NCBI GenBank assembly: GCA_030589835.1
Contig: JAUUZS010000003.1
Coordinates: 1-23,757 of the forward strand
Direction of reading: 5' to 3'
Length of the DNA: 23,757 bases
Source: Cyclobacteriaceae bacterium
GTDB taxonomy: Bacteria > Bacteroidota > Bacteroidia > Cytophagales > Cyclobacteriaceae
In this document: piece by piece, positions 8,006-17,600 of the stretch
Layout: each line of letters begins with the position of its first letter
Numbering within the stretch: position 1 is the first letter of the stretch
Program-made: the position numbers and the translations under genes
Notes under the pieces: model-generated
The model's database searches: none
Told to the model about the DNA's origin: nothing
What the model saw: only the letters and a program-made list of their open reading frames with translations

Positions 8006-8689
8006 TCAGGGAGAAAACAATATTCCAATGGAAAGCTCATATCCTGTAAAATCCAATTGAGCATCTTGATAATCTGCTATTTCTTCCACAATCATATCAC
8101 CAGCATATGGTATTCCCTTGTATGTGCCTTTCATATCGAGTGGTGATGATCCCGATAAATAATATGCCTCCAGGCTTATGCCAAATTTCTTCGAAAAATA
8201 AATGATATATTCTGCTCCAAAATGATATCCGTAACCAATATTGTTGGTCACTGTGAAATCCGAATTCAATACTTCCCAACCCAGATAATCTCTGAGTTCC
8301 CTATCCAGGTTGCCTTCATTGATCTTGGTATCGAAATTATAAAATACAAATCCGCCTCCTTTGAGCTTAAAGGCATGGTTATCAAAATGGAATGTGATCA
8401 CCCCTTCGAGTGGAACCATCAATGAAAAGAAAGGCCCGACAAGTGGTTTTGTGGATTCGTAGGGAAGTCCTTTGACTCCCATACCTGAAATTCTGTACAA
8501 AGAAAAACCCGACTCAATGGCAAAATAATTACCCAGATCAAATCCGACCCCTCTAATAGAAAAAGGAGTGACCGGAACGGAGAAATATCCATTTTTGGGT
8601 ATGAAATAAGAAAAAGACAGGCCGACGTCCTGAGCCTTTATTGTTGCGGAGATCACAACAAGGCAAACTATTAAAATGAGTTTTCTCAT
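8006..8689 (-). CDS. exported outer-membrane beta-barrel-like protein, unknown function
   Basis: This 227-residue protein has a signal peptide (hydrophobic about 3-17, likely cleavage after IKAQ at 20). The mature part is dominated by alternating-residue strands with glycine-rich turns, such as VGLSFSYFIP, GVGFDLGNYFAIESGFSLYRISG, AFKLKGGGFVFYNFD, NIGYGYHFGAEYIIYFSKKFGISLEAYYLSG and a closing strand FTGYELSIGILFSP ending near the C-terminus. That pattern is typical of an eight-stranded outer-membrane barrel of the Bacteroidota PorT/OmpW-like size class. I do not recognise a specific family. It is probably monocistronic and faces the cyclophilin gene tail to tail. Confidence 0.75.
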   Translation of the reverse strand: MRKLILIVCLVVISATIKAQDVGLSFSYFIPKNGYFSVPVTPFSIRGVGFDLGNYFAIESGFSLYRISGMGVKGLPYESTKPLVGPFFSLMVPLEGVITFHFDNHAFKLKGGGFVFYNFDTKINEGNLDRELRDYLGWEVLNSDFTVTNNIGYGYHFGAEYIIYFSKKFGISLEAYYLSGSSPLDMKGTYKGIPYAGDMIVEEIADYQDAQLDFTGYELSIGILFSP

Positions 8690-9065
8690 AATCAGAAAGG
8701 AACTATTTGATTCAACTTAAAAGATCGGCATTTTTCATGGAAGGCAAAAAGTAGTGAACATTTTTTCGAGTAATCGCTTTGCGGATCTTAGTGTTTTCTT
8801 TGCGAAACTTAGCTAAATTCCTGACTGAGCGATAAATGATTATCACGCAAAAGAGCGTAAAAAATCCGGTAATGCCAGGAAAAGTGTAAAACACAAAATG
8901 AAAAACCCTGAATTTTACGGCGACATACTTTCCGTGTAAAACAGAAATAAGATGATGGAATTGATATAAAAATAAAAAAGCGGGATTAACCCGCTCTTTT
9001 ATGCCATCGCTGAAAAACGCTATTTTTCTTCCGTCTTCAGACTTCAGTCCTAATACTTTTAAAAC
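8690..9065. other. intergenic region with terminator and a doubtful small ORF
   Basis: This 376-bp stretch lies between two minus-strand genes. It holds the terminator of the DUF2723 gene near 8980. It also contains a 60-codon minus-strand frame (8712-8894, GTG start) whose product would be one hydrophobic segment followed by a basic tail. That frame has no homologue I recognise, a rare start codon and no promoter I can see, so it is only a candidate small membrane protein. The promoter of the barrel gene should lie near 8690-8760. Confidence 0.4.
8972..8997 (-). terminator. terminator of the DUF2723 gene
   Basis: A 6-bp GC-rich stem (AGCGGG at 8979-8984, CCCGCT at 8990-8995) with a 5-nt loop is flanked by an A-run at 8974-8979. 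Read on the minus strand, the hairpin is followed by six T, A, then more T, a strong intrinsic terminator about 70 bp past the DUF2723 stop. The plus-strand side has only a short T-run, so terminator activity should favour the minus strand. Confidence 0.8.
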
Positions 9066-12026
9066 TTAAGAATTCACCCTTGAATAGTGGCTAAAGAAAT
9101 ATTCCTCAAATTTCTGCGCCAGTTCATTTTCATTTTCATCTTTCATCGTGCTGACAAGATCATTCAGAATCACCAAATTCTTCTGTGTTTCATTTCCTGC
9201 AGCAATATTATATTCCAAAAAATACGTCAAGGCATCATTGGCCCTTTCGCCTATCAACGTGGCGATCTCTTTCGCCTTTTCCCGTTCTCCAAGACTATAC
9301 AGGAGTTTAACAGTTTGAGAAGCGGTATAATCGTAAGGAATTGAATTATCCGGAATCACAGCAAGGGATTTGAAAATTACTTCTTTTGCCATTTCTGTTT
9401 TCCCTTCACGCATAAGCGCATTCGCCAGGCTGTTGAATGTAGACCTATGATTGAGGGCAAAATTTCTGTGATCGATCGAATTATACACCTTCGGATCATC
9501 AAGCCCGCGATATTGGAATTTATTCATCACATTTTCATACATGATCTCAGTATTTACAAATTCATTTCTTGGACTTGGATTTTTTACCGGAAGCAATCTG
9601 TATGCATTTCCCTCCTGAACTACATAGTCATTTAAACTTACACTCACCCCCTGAAGCGAGGTATTGTTAAAATAGATGGGCCTTTCCCAATTGTTACTTG
9701 CAATTAAGTCAAGGATCATTAGCGTATTTTTTTCTAAACCACCTTTTTTCAAATTGAAAACCATCTGTTTGGTCACGTACTGGACTTTATCTTCCGGAAC
9801 TATTTTTCTATTTACAACATCAGCGCTATCGATATTCAAGAATAATGCCTTTGAGGGTATAGAATTGTATTTTCCGAATTCAGTGCGCAGCTGCAATCCT
9901 GGATGCTCGTCGCGTATTAATTTCAAATACTGGTCCAGGTTGATCGCGGCACCTTTGATAGTGGGGTTTTCTCGATACGGCAAATAATCATTTGGCCCTC
10001 CCTGTCGATATTGCTCTGAGGTCAGCGAAAACGGAAGCGATTCCGATTCATATGCAGGCCTTGTCATTTGATCGATATACCAATCCGTATTGAAATAACT
10101 GAGTACAATTACCCTTACGTCTGTTCGATACCCTTCTACCTCCTGAATGTACCAAAGTGGGAATGTATCATTATCACCTCCGGTAAACAGAATCGCATTT
10201 GGCTCACACGAAGCGAGGAAGTTTCGTGCTGAATCAACAGAAAAATACCTGCCAGACCTGTCATGGTCATCCCAACCTTCAAAGGCCATGATTCCGGGAA
10301 CAATCAAGCAGATCGCTGCGGCAATTGCAGCTCCGTTAACGTCATTTCCTAATTTTTTAGAGAGCCCTTTTCCAAGAGCCATAGCACCAATGCCGATCCA
10401 CATCGCAAACACATAAAATGACCCGGCATAGATATAATCCCTTTCCCTGGGCTCTACAGGTGGGGAATTCAGGTAAAGAACCAGGGCTATTCCTGTAAGG
10501 AAAAATAATAAAACAAGCACAAAAAAATCATTCTTCTTTTTATTATAATGAAAAAACATCCCGACAATGCCCAGAAGCAATGGCAACATAAAGAAGTTGT
10601 TTCGTGCCTTGTTGTTAGCAAATTCATCAGGCACATCTTTTATATAATCCTCCCATGGCGCAAGCCAGTTTGCGTGCTGGATATCACTTTCCCTTCCAGC
10701 GAAGTTCCAGAGGAAATATCTCATATACATATGCCCAATTTGATATTTTAACATAAAGTACATGTTGTCCGTGAAATTTGGGACTTCATTATCTTTCAGG
10801 CCCATATGCTCCCTGTAAAGGGCAACATGTTTGCCGTCTGAACTGTAGGCTCTCGGAAGAATCGTAGACCGTTTGGGATCATAAGTATATTCGACTTTTC
10901 GGTCAGAAATTTCATATTCTTTTTCACCTTTTATGTATACCGGGGCACCTTGCTTTTGGTCTGTGATTTGTGCATCAAAATATTGACCGTGAAGCAAAGG
11001 CCTTGATCCGTATTGCTCCCTTTTCAGGTACGAAACAAACGACATGATATTTTCCGGGTTATTTTCATCAATAGGAGGGTTGTAATTAGACCTGATCACC
11101 AAAGATGTATAAGAGGAATATCCAATCAATATAAATGCAAAGCTTAGCAGTATGGTATTAAGCAGTACTTTTTCTTTTAGATTGGAATAGTAAACTCCAT
11201 AAACCAAGGCTCCGATCAGCAATAATCCAAAGAGGATAATTCCTGATCCAAACGGTAACCCTATAGAATTAACAAAAAATATTTCGAGAGCCCCTGCCAT
11301 TGAAGGAAAACCAGGAATGATGATGTTGTTGATAAGGATGACAAAAAATCCGCTGACCATAAAGGTGGCAATAATCCCATTTCTGGAAACGGTATGTTTT
11401 TTGAAATAATAAATCAGACCCAGCACCGGGATGGTAACCAGGTTTAGCAGGTGAACGCCAATAGAAAGGCCCATCATATAGCTTATGAGGATAATCCATT
11501 TATTCGCCAGGCTTTCATCCTCTATAACTTCCCATTTCAGAATCGCCCAAAATACAAAAGCAGTAAAGAAAGACGACATGGCATATACTTCAGCCTCGAC
11601 TGCCGAGAACCAAAAAGAATCTGAAAATGTGTATGCCAGAGCCCCAATTGCCGCGCCTCCCATTAGCAGGATGATCTGACCAAGTGTCTCTTTTCCTTTT
11701 TCTATGTTAAAGATTTTTCTTCCTAAAAGTGTGAGGGACCAGAATAAAAATAGAATGCTGAATCCACTAGCCAATACGCTTACTATATTGATCCAATAGG
11801 CCACCTGTGTTACATCGCCCATTGCAAGGAAGGAAAACATTCTGCCTATCAATAAAAATAAGGGGGCACCCGGAGGATGAGGTACTTCCAGTTTATAGGA
11901 CACTGCAATCAATTCACCGCAATCCCAATAGCTTGCCGTAGGTTCTACGGTAAGCCAAAAAACAATTGTGGAAAAAACAAAAATTGCCCCCCCTGAAATA
12001 TTATTTATCTTCTGATAATTCTGCAT
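9066..12026 (-). CDS. DUF2723 / glycosyltransferase family 117 membrane protein
   Basis: This is a 986-residue polytopic protein. The N-terminal half has about ten or more membrane segments and carries the DUF2723 signature, SYWDCGELIAVSYKLEVPHPPGAP at about 33-56, which includes an acidic pair in the first outer loop as in GT-C enzymes. The middle has a loop with YKVEYTYDPKRSTILPR-like sequence, then further membrane helices and the FTGGDNDTFPLWYIQEVEGYRTDVRVI block. The C-terminal about 120 residues are helical and TPR-like (LANALMREGKTEMAKEVIFKSL). GT-C relatives move sugars from lipid carriers to proteins or glycans, and in Bacteroidota these proteins are linked to glycosylation. The substrate is unknown. 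It ends at a strong terminator and has a -7 box 20 bp before its ATG, so it is probably a single-gene unit. Confidence 0.9.
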   Translation of the reverse strand: MQNYQKINNISGGAIFVFSTIVFWLTVEPTASYWDCGELIAVSYKLEVPHPPGAPLFLLIGRMFSFLAMGDVTQVAYWINIVSVLASGFSILFLFWSLTLLGRKIFNIEKGKETLGQIILLMGGAAIGALAYTFSDSFWFSAVEAEVYAMSSFFTAFVFWAILKWEVIEDESLANKWIILISYMMGLSIGVHLLNLVTIPVLGLIYYFKKHTVSRNGIIATFMVSGFFVILINNIIIPGFPSMAGALEIFFVNSIGLPFGSGIILFGLLLIGALVYGVYYSNLKEKVLLNTILLSFAFILIGYSSYTSLVIRSNYNPPIDENNPENIMSFVSYLKREQYGSRPLLHGQYFDAQITDQKQGAPVYIKGEKEYEISDRKVEYTYDPKRSTILPRAYSSDGKHVALYREHMGLKDNEVPNFTDNMYFMLKYQIGHMYMRYFLWNFAGRESDIQHANWLAPWEDYIKDVPDEFANNKARNNFFMLPLLLGIVGMFFHYNKKKNDFFVLVLLFFLTGIALVLYLNSPPVEPRERDYIYAGSFYVFAMWIGIGAMALGKGLSKKLGNDVNGAAIAAAICLIVPGIMAFEGWDDHDRSGRYFSVDSARNFLASCEPNAILFTGGDNDTFPLWYIQEVEGYRTDVRVIVLSYFNTDWYIDQMTRPAYESESLPFSLTSEQYRQGGPNDYLPYRENPTIKGAAINLDQYLKLIRDEHPGLQLRTEFGKYNSIPSKALFLNIDSADVVNRKIVPEDKVQYVTKQMVFNLKKGGLEKNTLMILDLIASNNWERPIYFNNTSLQGVSVSLNDYVVQEGNAYRLLPVKNPSPRNEFVNTEIMYENVMNKFQYRGLDDPKVYNSIDHRNFALNHRSTFNSLANALMREGKTEMAKEVIFKSLAVIPDNSIPYDYTASQTVKLLYSLGEREKAKEIATLIGERANDALTYFLEYNIAAGNETQKNLVILNDLVSTMKDENENELAQKFEEYFFSHYSRVNS

Positions 12027-12045
12027 TTTTCTTGTATTTAACGCG

Positions 12046-12053
12046 CAAAATTA
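12046..12053 (-). promoter_or_regulatory. putative -7 element of the DUF2723 gene
   Basis: On the minus strand TAATTTTG (plus positions 12046-12053) matches TAnnTTTG, 19 bp before the ATG at 12026, giving a leader of about a dozen bases. The -33 position has only a weak TTTC match. Confidence 0.4.
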
Positions 12054-12183
12054 GTAAATATATTAGAATTGAAAGCATATAATAAGGCCTATTTGATTAT
12101 GGAAATTACGTGCTAACGAAAAATGAATTTGGCAATAAATAAATCTGATGTAAAAAAGTGAAATCAAAACATTGGCCAATGCA

Positions 12184-12831
12184 TCATTTATAGATAAGCG
12201 TATAATATCCAAGCCAAAAAATAAAGGGCAAAATGTAGCCAAATATTCCTATAATTACCGATTGACGGTATTTTTTATACGATTTGATATAAATGCCTGC
12301 TACGATCAAAAACCAATATAAAACCTCAAATAGATTAAGGGATTTTAGCGGGTAATGCCATTTGCCCACTACCGTTTCATAATTAAAAAAATTCATGAGC
12401 GATAATGGATAAAATGCCCGTACTTCACCAATATCGGGGTCTGTATTAAAAAAAATAAACCATAGCACTTTTATGAGCTCAGGAAGAATAAAAACAATTT
12501 CCGAGGCCAATACAATATGCCAGCAATTGGAATAAGTGACCTTGTAACCAAAGCCGAAACATCCCACCCAAAGGAAAAAAGCAATAAAGGTAAACTTGAT
12601 AAGATAAATGAGCGGAATGGTGAAGTACTGCAAGGATGAAATTAACTTAAACATGCCGAGCTCACCCCTTTCGTCTAATATTTGAAAGGCAGTAATTTCA
12701 TATTCAATAAACGTTTTTTTTATGAATAGAACCAAAAAAGTGAGTAAACAAAGGATCAGAAAAAACGGTATTCTTTTTATTTCCAACAGATCTTTGACAA
12801 TACTCACAAAAGGGTATTCTTTTTTAAACAT
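12184..12831 (-). CDS. polytopic membrane protein of unknown function
   Basis: This 215-residue protein has about five hydrophobic helices: about 21-37, 70-92, 105-125, 160-180 and 192-212. The first and last termini are basic. The ATG at 12831 opens MFKKEYPFVSIVKDLLEIKR, and the protein ends LGYYTLIYK. The overall layout (short cytosolic N-terminus, then helices with a Gly-Phe-rich second or third segment, CFGFGYKVTY) is reminiscent of Yip1-like bacterial membrane proteins. I cannot support a specific family. It sits 157 bp before (upstream of) the DUF2723 gene on the same strand, but that gene has its own -7 box, so the two may not share an operon. Confidence 0.7.
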   Translation of the reverse strand: MFKKEYPFVSIVKDLLEIKRIPFFLILCLLTFLVLFIKKTFIEYEITAFQILDERGELGMFKLISSLQYFTIPLIYLIKFTFIAFFLWVGCFGFGYKVTYSNCWHIVLASEIVFILPELIKVLWFIFFNTDPDIGEVRAFYPLSLMNFFNYETVVGKWHYPLKSLNLFEVLYWFLIVAGIYIKSYKKYRQSVIIGIFGYILPFIFWLGYYTLIYK

Positions 12832-13107
12832 TTTCCTATAAATTCAAATTTTAAAAAATATAATGCGTTGTAAAGAATGAAATTATCTGTCAAATCAGTG
12901 ATTGTTCATTCGACCACGAAATTAATAGACTTTTTTGGTTTTGTTGCTAATTGAAACAGGACATGCCTGAGATTATTATAATGAACCCTGTCGGCTGGCA
13001 TAACTGCGTTGCCATAAAGACGGATTTACAGGAGAAAGATAATAATCTGCAATTAGCAATGTTTCTATTAATTTTAAATCGATGATTTTTAACATATATT
13101 TATAGGC

Positions 13108-14304
13108 ATGAATTTAAAAAACAGGTGGCGTATGATATCCCTTTTCGCCACATTGTTCGTATTTACTAGCACAATTCGCACCTATTCCTTCAATGGTAAA
13201 GACTCCTTGCTTATCACTGACATGATTATTCAGATGGAAACTACGGAGGCTTTGAACCATATGTATAATTTTAATTTCAGGGAAGCTAAAAAACGTTTTT
13301 TTTGGTTAAAGCAAGATTACGATGATCATCCGCTCCCCTATTTTTTAATGGGACTGAACGAGTGGTGGCAAATCATGCCCAATCTTAATGTGGAAAAATT
13401 TGATGTTCGCTTTTTTGCATACATGGATACTTCTATCATGATGGCAAAAAAATTGTATGAGATTGAGGAGATGAAAGTGGAGGGGGCATTTTTTCTTTCC
13501 GCCTCCTATGCATTCAAGGCCAGGTTATATTCGGAGCGCAGGAAATGGCTAAAGGCAGCTGGAAACGCAAATAAAGCGCTCAATTATCTGGACGATTGCA
13601 GAAGTAAAAAAGAGCTGAGCCCTGAGTTGCTGTTTGGTGATGGACTGTATAATTATTTTTCGGTATGGATTCCGGAGAACTACCCTCAATTGCGACCATT
13701 TCTGATCATGTTTGATAAAGGAGATAAAGAGCTTGGGCTCGAGCAGTTGCGGGAAGTGGCTCATAATGCCTTTTATACCCGTACAGAAGCCCAGTATTGG
13801 CTAATGCGCATTTTATTTACCGAAGAGAGTGATTCTCAGGGGGCCTTGCATGAATCTGAATATCTCCATAAGACCTTTCCTAATAATGCCTATTTTCATC
13901 GATATTATACCAGCCTGCTTTTTCAAACCGGAAGGTTGGCTAAAGCAAAAATATTGGCTGAAGATCTTTTAATGAAGATCGATAGCAGCTATGTTGGATA
14001 CGAGGCTACAAGTGGGAGATATGCCTGTTTTTTTCTTGCACGAATTTGGGAATCCAATCTCGACCAGGAAAAAGCGATTCATTATTACCTCAGAACAATA
14101 GCCTTTGCAGAGGAGATTAAAGCCTTGGAATCGGGTTATTATCTTCACTCTCTTCTCGGCCTGGCTCGTATCTATGACAAAAGAGGAAATTATGAAGACG
14201 CCAAAAAATATCTAAAAACCGTACGGAAAAATTCGAGCAGAAAAAATGATGCCAATAAAAAGGCAAAAGAATATCTAAAGGCACTCAAAAAAGATGGAAA
14301 TTAA
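13108..14304 (+). CDS. exported TPR-repeat protein, unknown function
   Basis: This 398-residue protein has a signal sequence (basic start MNLKNRWR, hydrophobic about 10-21). The rest is all helical with TPR-like repeats: ALNHMYNFNFREAKKRFFWLKQDYDDHPLPYFLMG (about 49-83), then WLKAAGNANKALNYL, ALHESEYLHKTFPNNAYFHRYYTSLLFQTGRLAKAKILAEDLL (about 251-293), AIHYYLRTIAFAEE and a last repeat LLGLARIYDKRGNYEDAKKYLKTV before a Lys-rich tail. It is probably periplasmic or surface-exposed and serves as a protein-binding scaffold. Its last 11 bases overlap the start of the downstream polytopic membrane protein gene, which argues for co-translation and a shared role, possibly in envelope glycan export. 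No enzyme motif is visible. Confidence 0.8.
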   Translation: MNLKNRWRMISLFATLFVFTSTIRTYSFNGKDSLLITDMIIQMETTEALNHMYNFNFREAKKRFFWLKQDYDDHPLPYFLMGLNEWWQIMPNLNVEKFDVRFFAYMDTSIMMAKKLYEIEEMKVEGAFFLSASYAFKARLYSERRKWLKAAGNANKALNYLDDCRSKKELSPELLFGDGLYNYFSVWIPENYPQLRPFLIMFDKGDKELGLEQLREVAHNAFYTRTEAQYWLMRILFTEESDSQGALHESEYLHKTFPNNAYFHRYYTSLLFQTGRLAKAKILAEDLLMKIDSSYVGYEATSGRYACFFLARIWESNLDQEKAIHYYLRTIAFAEEIKALESGYYLHSLLGLARIYDKRGNYEDAKKYLKTVRKNSSRKNDANKKAKEYLKALKKDGN

Positions 14305-15631
14305 GGATCTTTTCATCACGCCAATTTTTCTATTGTTAATTTATTCCCTGGCTATTGCCCTAAGGCCAATGGTCACGGCAAAAAATAACAGGAAGTATTT
14401 TTTGCCCGGGCTAACCTTAAAAATCCTTGGTGCTATCGCCGTTGGTTTGATCTACCAGTTTTACTATGGCGGAGGGGATACCTTTACCTATTTTCATTTA
14501 GGGAGCAAATATGTATGGGAAGCTTTCAAGGATAGCCCAATCCTGGCATTGAAGCTTATTTTTGCAGGTGATGAATATGTTGCCGAAACTTTCCAATATG
14601 CCTCCCGAATATACACCTACGGCGACTCCTCGTCTTATTTTGTGGTTCGTGCTGCGGGAGTGTTGGACATCCTGACCTTTCATACCTACTCCGCAACAGC
14701 CATCCTCTTTGCTGCAATTAGTTTTAGTGGAATGTGGGCTTTGTTTCATACGCTATGTCGCATGTATCCTAAGCAACACCGTGGCATAGCAATAGCCGTA
14801 CTTTTTATTCCCTCCCTTTTCTTTTGGGGGTCGGGTATATTAAAAGACACCATAACGATTGGTGCGCTGGGATGGGCTACTTTTGGCATTTATAATCTTT
14901 TTATTGTAAAGAGAAATATAGGCTTTTCAGCGCTGATCTTAGTTTTTTCATTTTATACGATTTATACCATCAAGATCTATATTTTACTCTGCTATATACC
15001 TGCCTCTATTTTATGGATATTTATGACCCGGCTCAGCAAAATAAAGAACATCATTATAAAAATATTGATTGCTCCGGTTATTATTGGCCTTTCAGGATTT
15101 ATGGCCTATTATTCAGTTATTAAGGTAGGTGAGGGTAACGCGAGATATGATTTGGACAATATTGCCAATACCGCCAGGGTAACAGCGGAGTGGATTCACT
15201 ATGTAAGTGAGCGTGAAGGAGGTGCTGCCTATACGCTGGGGGACTTTGACTACAGTCCGGTCGGTATGCTAAAAAAATTCCCTCAGGCAGTTTGGGTAAG
15301 TTTGTACCGGCCCCATCTATGGGAAGCAAACAATATCGTTATGCTGCTCTCGGCTCTGGAATCCTTTGCTCTGCTGGTCTTTACCTTTTATGTATTATAT
15401 AAAGTTGGATTTATCCAGGCGGCAAAACTTATTACATCAAAACCTTTTTTGGTCTTTAGTTTTTTATTTTCAATAGCCTTTGCCTTCGCCGTGGGCATAA
15501 CAACCTATAATTTCGGTACCCTCGTACGGTATAAAATCCCCTTATATCCATTTTTTGTATCCGGATTGTTTGTGCTGCTTAGCTATGCAAAAAGAGAAAG
15601 AAAAAGCTTGGTATTGGATAGTACAGAATAG
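14294..15631 (+). CDS. polytopic membrane protein, possible polysaccharide polymerase or GT-C-like
   Basis: This 445-residue protein has about ten membrane helices. Notable motifs are GGGDTFTYFHLG (59-70) in an early outer loop and NFGTLVRYKIPLYPFF near the last helices. The latter style of ending (Asn-Phe-Gly-Thr, Arg-Tyr-Lys, Pro) occurs in Bacteroidota membrane proteins of exopolysaccharide and lipid-linked glycan assembly (Wzy/EpsG or GT-C type), and the acidic loop fits a GT-C-like active site. No precise family is recognised. It overlaps the upstream TPR gene by 11 bp and its 3' end overlaps the opposing GT4 glycosyltransferase by 49 bp. The glycosyltransferase neighbour supports a glycan role, but that remains inference. 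Confidence 0.75.
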   Translation: MEIKDLFITPIFLLLIYSLAIALRPMVTAKNNRKYFLPGLTLKILGAIAVGLIYQFYYGGGDTFTYFHLGSKYVWEAFKDSPILALKLIFAGDEYVAETFQYASRIYTYGDSSSYFVVRAAGVLDILTFHTYSATAILFAAISFSGMWALFHTLCRMYPKQHRGIAIAVLFIPSLFFWGSGILKDTITIGALGWATFGIYNLFIVKRNIGFSALILVFSFYTIYTIKIYILLCYIPASILWIFMTRLSKIKNIIIKILIAPVIIGLSGFMAYYSVIKVGEGNARYDLDNIANTARVTAEWIHYVSEREGGAAYTLGDFDYSPVGMLKKFPQAVWVSLYRPHLWEANNIVMLLSALESFALLVFTFYVLYKVGFIQAAKLITSKPFLVFSFLFSIAFAFAVGITTYNFGTLVRYKIPLYPFFVSGLFVLLSYAKRERKSLVLDSTE

Positions 15632-16668
15632 GATTTCAGTACTTTTTTTCGCCCTTGTTGCCCTATAGATTTTCTTAAGGATTCAGATGAAATCAGTTCT
15701 TCCAAAGTGCTAAGCCATTCTTTATGGTTATTACATAAATAGCCATTAACTCCATGTTCGATGATCTGATGATTTACCCCCACATCAGATGCAACAGTTG
15801 GTATTTCCAGTGCCATATATTGTAATGCCTTAAATCCACACTTGCCCAATTCCCATACGGTGTTGTCCAGGGGCATTATTCCAATATCAATTTTATCTAA
15901 CTGTTGAATTTCTTGTGCTTTATTCCAGCTTACAAATGTATAATTATCAAGCGTAACTTGAGGTTTTTGATCTGAAATAGCAACAATTTCAATGGGAAAA
16001 CGCTGACTTAACTGTTCCAAAACAGGTGCCAAGGATTCGAAGTATTTGTTGGTGGAATGTGTCCCTGTCCACCCAATAGTCAATTTCCGCGTTTCTGATG
16101 CGGTGCTTGCTGGCTTGTGATACGAAGTGTCGATGGTTGTAGGATTAATAAAAATTCCTTGGTTGTGTTTTTTTGCATATTCTCCTAAATACGTATTCCC
16201 ACAGCTTACCTTCTGGCTCCATCGACAAATACTACCTACTTTATCGTGAAACTTTATCCAGCTCACCATACGGTTTTGTGATGAAGTATTTGGTAGCCAA
16301 ATAGCATCGTCAAAATCGTAGATGATTTTTTTTCTGAATACTTTAGCCAGTAAAAATTCAACAATTGGAGGCCCTATGGGCATAGCTTCCCGATGGATAA
16401 AAATCAGTTTAATATCATGAAGTCTGAAAAACAACAGAAACCGTCTTATGCTACCTTGAATAAATGCTTTTGCTTTCTGGAATGTATGGCCACTCTTATA
16501 AAGCACTTCCCAAGCCTCTTTGGACCAGAATGATTCGATTTGATATTCGATTTTATTTTCTTTTAAAATAGAAAAATATTGTTCGAATCTGAATCTTTGC
16601 GAAGGTGCCTCCCCTACCGGGTATGGGACGATAAAAAGTACTTTTTTTAATTCAGGAGTAGAAATCAA
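15583..16668 (-). CDS. glycosyltransferase family 4 protein (TTG start coupled to panB)
   Basis: This 361-residue cytoplasmic or membrane-associated protein has a GT-B fold. The N-terminal domain opens [24 protein letters not shown], a common GT4 start, and contains YDFDDAIW. The C-terminal donor domain starts at about 195 with [25 protein letters not shown] and carries [51 protein letters not shown], the nucleotide-sugar-binding region with the E-x7-E-like block (Glu/Lys variant) seen in GT4. The start is TTG: no ATG lies within about 95 codons, and the TTG overlaps the panB stop in TTGA, implying translational coupling. The 3' end runs 49 bp into the opposing membrane protein gene. The acceptor is unknown but probably a surface polysaccharide. 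Confidence 0.88.
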   Translation of the reverse strand: MISTPELKKVLFIVPYPVGEAPSQRFRFEQYFSILKENKIEYQIESFWSKEAWEVLYKSGHTFQKAKAFIQGSIRRFLLFFRLHDIKLIFIHREAMPIGPPIVEFLLAKVFRKKIIYDFDDAIWLPNTSSQNRMVSWIKFHDKVGSICRWSQKVSCGNTYLGEYAKKHNQGIFINPTTIDTSYHKPASTASETRKLTIGWTGTHSTNKYFESLAPVLEQLSQRFPIEIVAISDQKPQVTLDNYTFVSWNKAQEIQQLDKIDIGIMPLDNTVWELGKCGFKALQYMALEIPTVASDVGVNHQIIEHGVNGYLCNNHKEWLSTLEELISSESLRKSIGQQGRKKVLKSYSVLSNTKLFLSLFA

Positions 16669-17483
16669 TAGCTCTCTTTTTCGTTGGGAAAAGACCCGGA
16701 TTTTACATCAGAAATATATCCTTCCACTGCGTTGGTAATTGAGGAATGTAGATCTGCATATCGGCGTAAAAACCGCGGGTTAAATTCTTTATTTATTCCA
16801 AGCATATCATGCATCACCAAAACTTGTCCGTCGGCATAAGCACCTGCTCCAATTCCAATAATAGGAATGGTCAATTTTTCAGCTACCTTTTTGGTGAGAT
16901 CTGCAGGTATTTTTTCGATCACCATGGCAAAGCAACCGCTTTCTTCCAACGCAATAGCATCCTCGATGAGTTTATTGGCCTCTACTTCTTCTTTCGCCCT
17001 TACCGTATAGGTGCCAAATTTATAAATTGATTGAGGAGTAAGCCCCAAATGTCCCATTACGGGAACCCCTGCGCTCAAAACGCGTTCTACAGATTCGATG
17101 ATTTCTATGCCACCTTCCATTTTTACTGAATGGGCCCCGGACTCCTTCATGATTCGAATGGACGATCGCAAGGCTTCCTGAGAATTCCCCTGATATGATC
17201 CAAACGGCATATCTACTACTATCAATGCCCTTTTCACAGCTTTCACTACTGAGCTTGCATGGTAGATCATGTGATCGAGTGTAATGGGCAAGGTCGTTTC
17301 GTTGCCCGCCATCACATTTGAGGCAGAATCACCAACCAAAATGATGTCAATACCCGCTGAATCAATGATTGTCGCCATAGAATAATCGTAGGCGGTGAGC
17401 ATAGATATTTTTTCTCCCGCCCGCTTCATGGCTTGAAGCTGATGGGTAGTGACTCGACGGATTTCAGAAAAACTGGAAGACAT
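16665..17483 (-). CDS. panB: 3-methyl-2-oxobutanoate hydroxymethyltransferase
   Basis: This 272-residue cytoplasmic enzyme transfers a hydroxymethyl group from methylene-tetrahydrofolate to alpha-ketoisovalerate, giving ketopantoate for pantothenate and CoA synthesis. Motifs are complete: [12 protein letters not shown] (26-37), [22 protein letters not shown] with metal-binding Asp52, the [10 protein letters not shown] block with metal-binding Asp91, SVKMEGG with Glu123, GHLGLTPQS (144-152), the catalytic-base Glu190 in VIEKIP, and [14 protein letters not shown]. The length is normal. The last four bases (TTGA on the coding strand) overlap the TTG start of the glycosyltransferase gene. An intergenic region with three hairpins lies upstream. 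No other pantothenate gene is in the window. Confidence 0.97.
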   Translation of the reverse strand: MSSSFSEIRRVTTHQLQAMKRAGEKISMLTAYDYSMATIIDSAGIDIILVGDSASNVMAGNETTLPITLDHMIYHASSVVKAVKRALIVVDMPFGSYQGNSQEALRSSIRIMKESGAHSVKMEGGIEIIESVERVLSAGVPVMGHLGLTPQSIYKFGTYTVRAKEEVEANKLIEDAIALEESGCFAMVIEKIPADLTKKVAEKLTIPIIGIGAGAYADGQVLVMHDMLGINKEFNPRFLRRYADLHSSITNAVEGYISDVKSGSFPNEKESY

Positions 17484-17600
17484 ATATGTACAATTTAAGG
17501 TGCAATATTATAAAACTAAGCTGAATAATTGCACCCGCCATCCCAGAATATTGATTTTTGAAAACATATTACAAAGCAAAAGCCCTCCGTATCCGGCAAT

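Noticed and set aside
8712..8894. 60-codon minus-strand frame with one hydrophobic segment and a basic tail
   Set aside because: It has a GTG start, no recognised family and no visible promoter. It is mentioned in the intergenic entry but not called as a gene.
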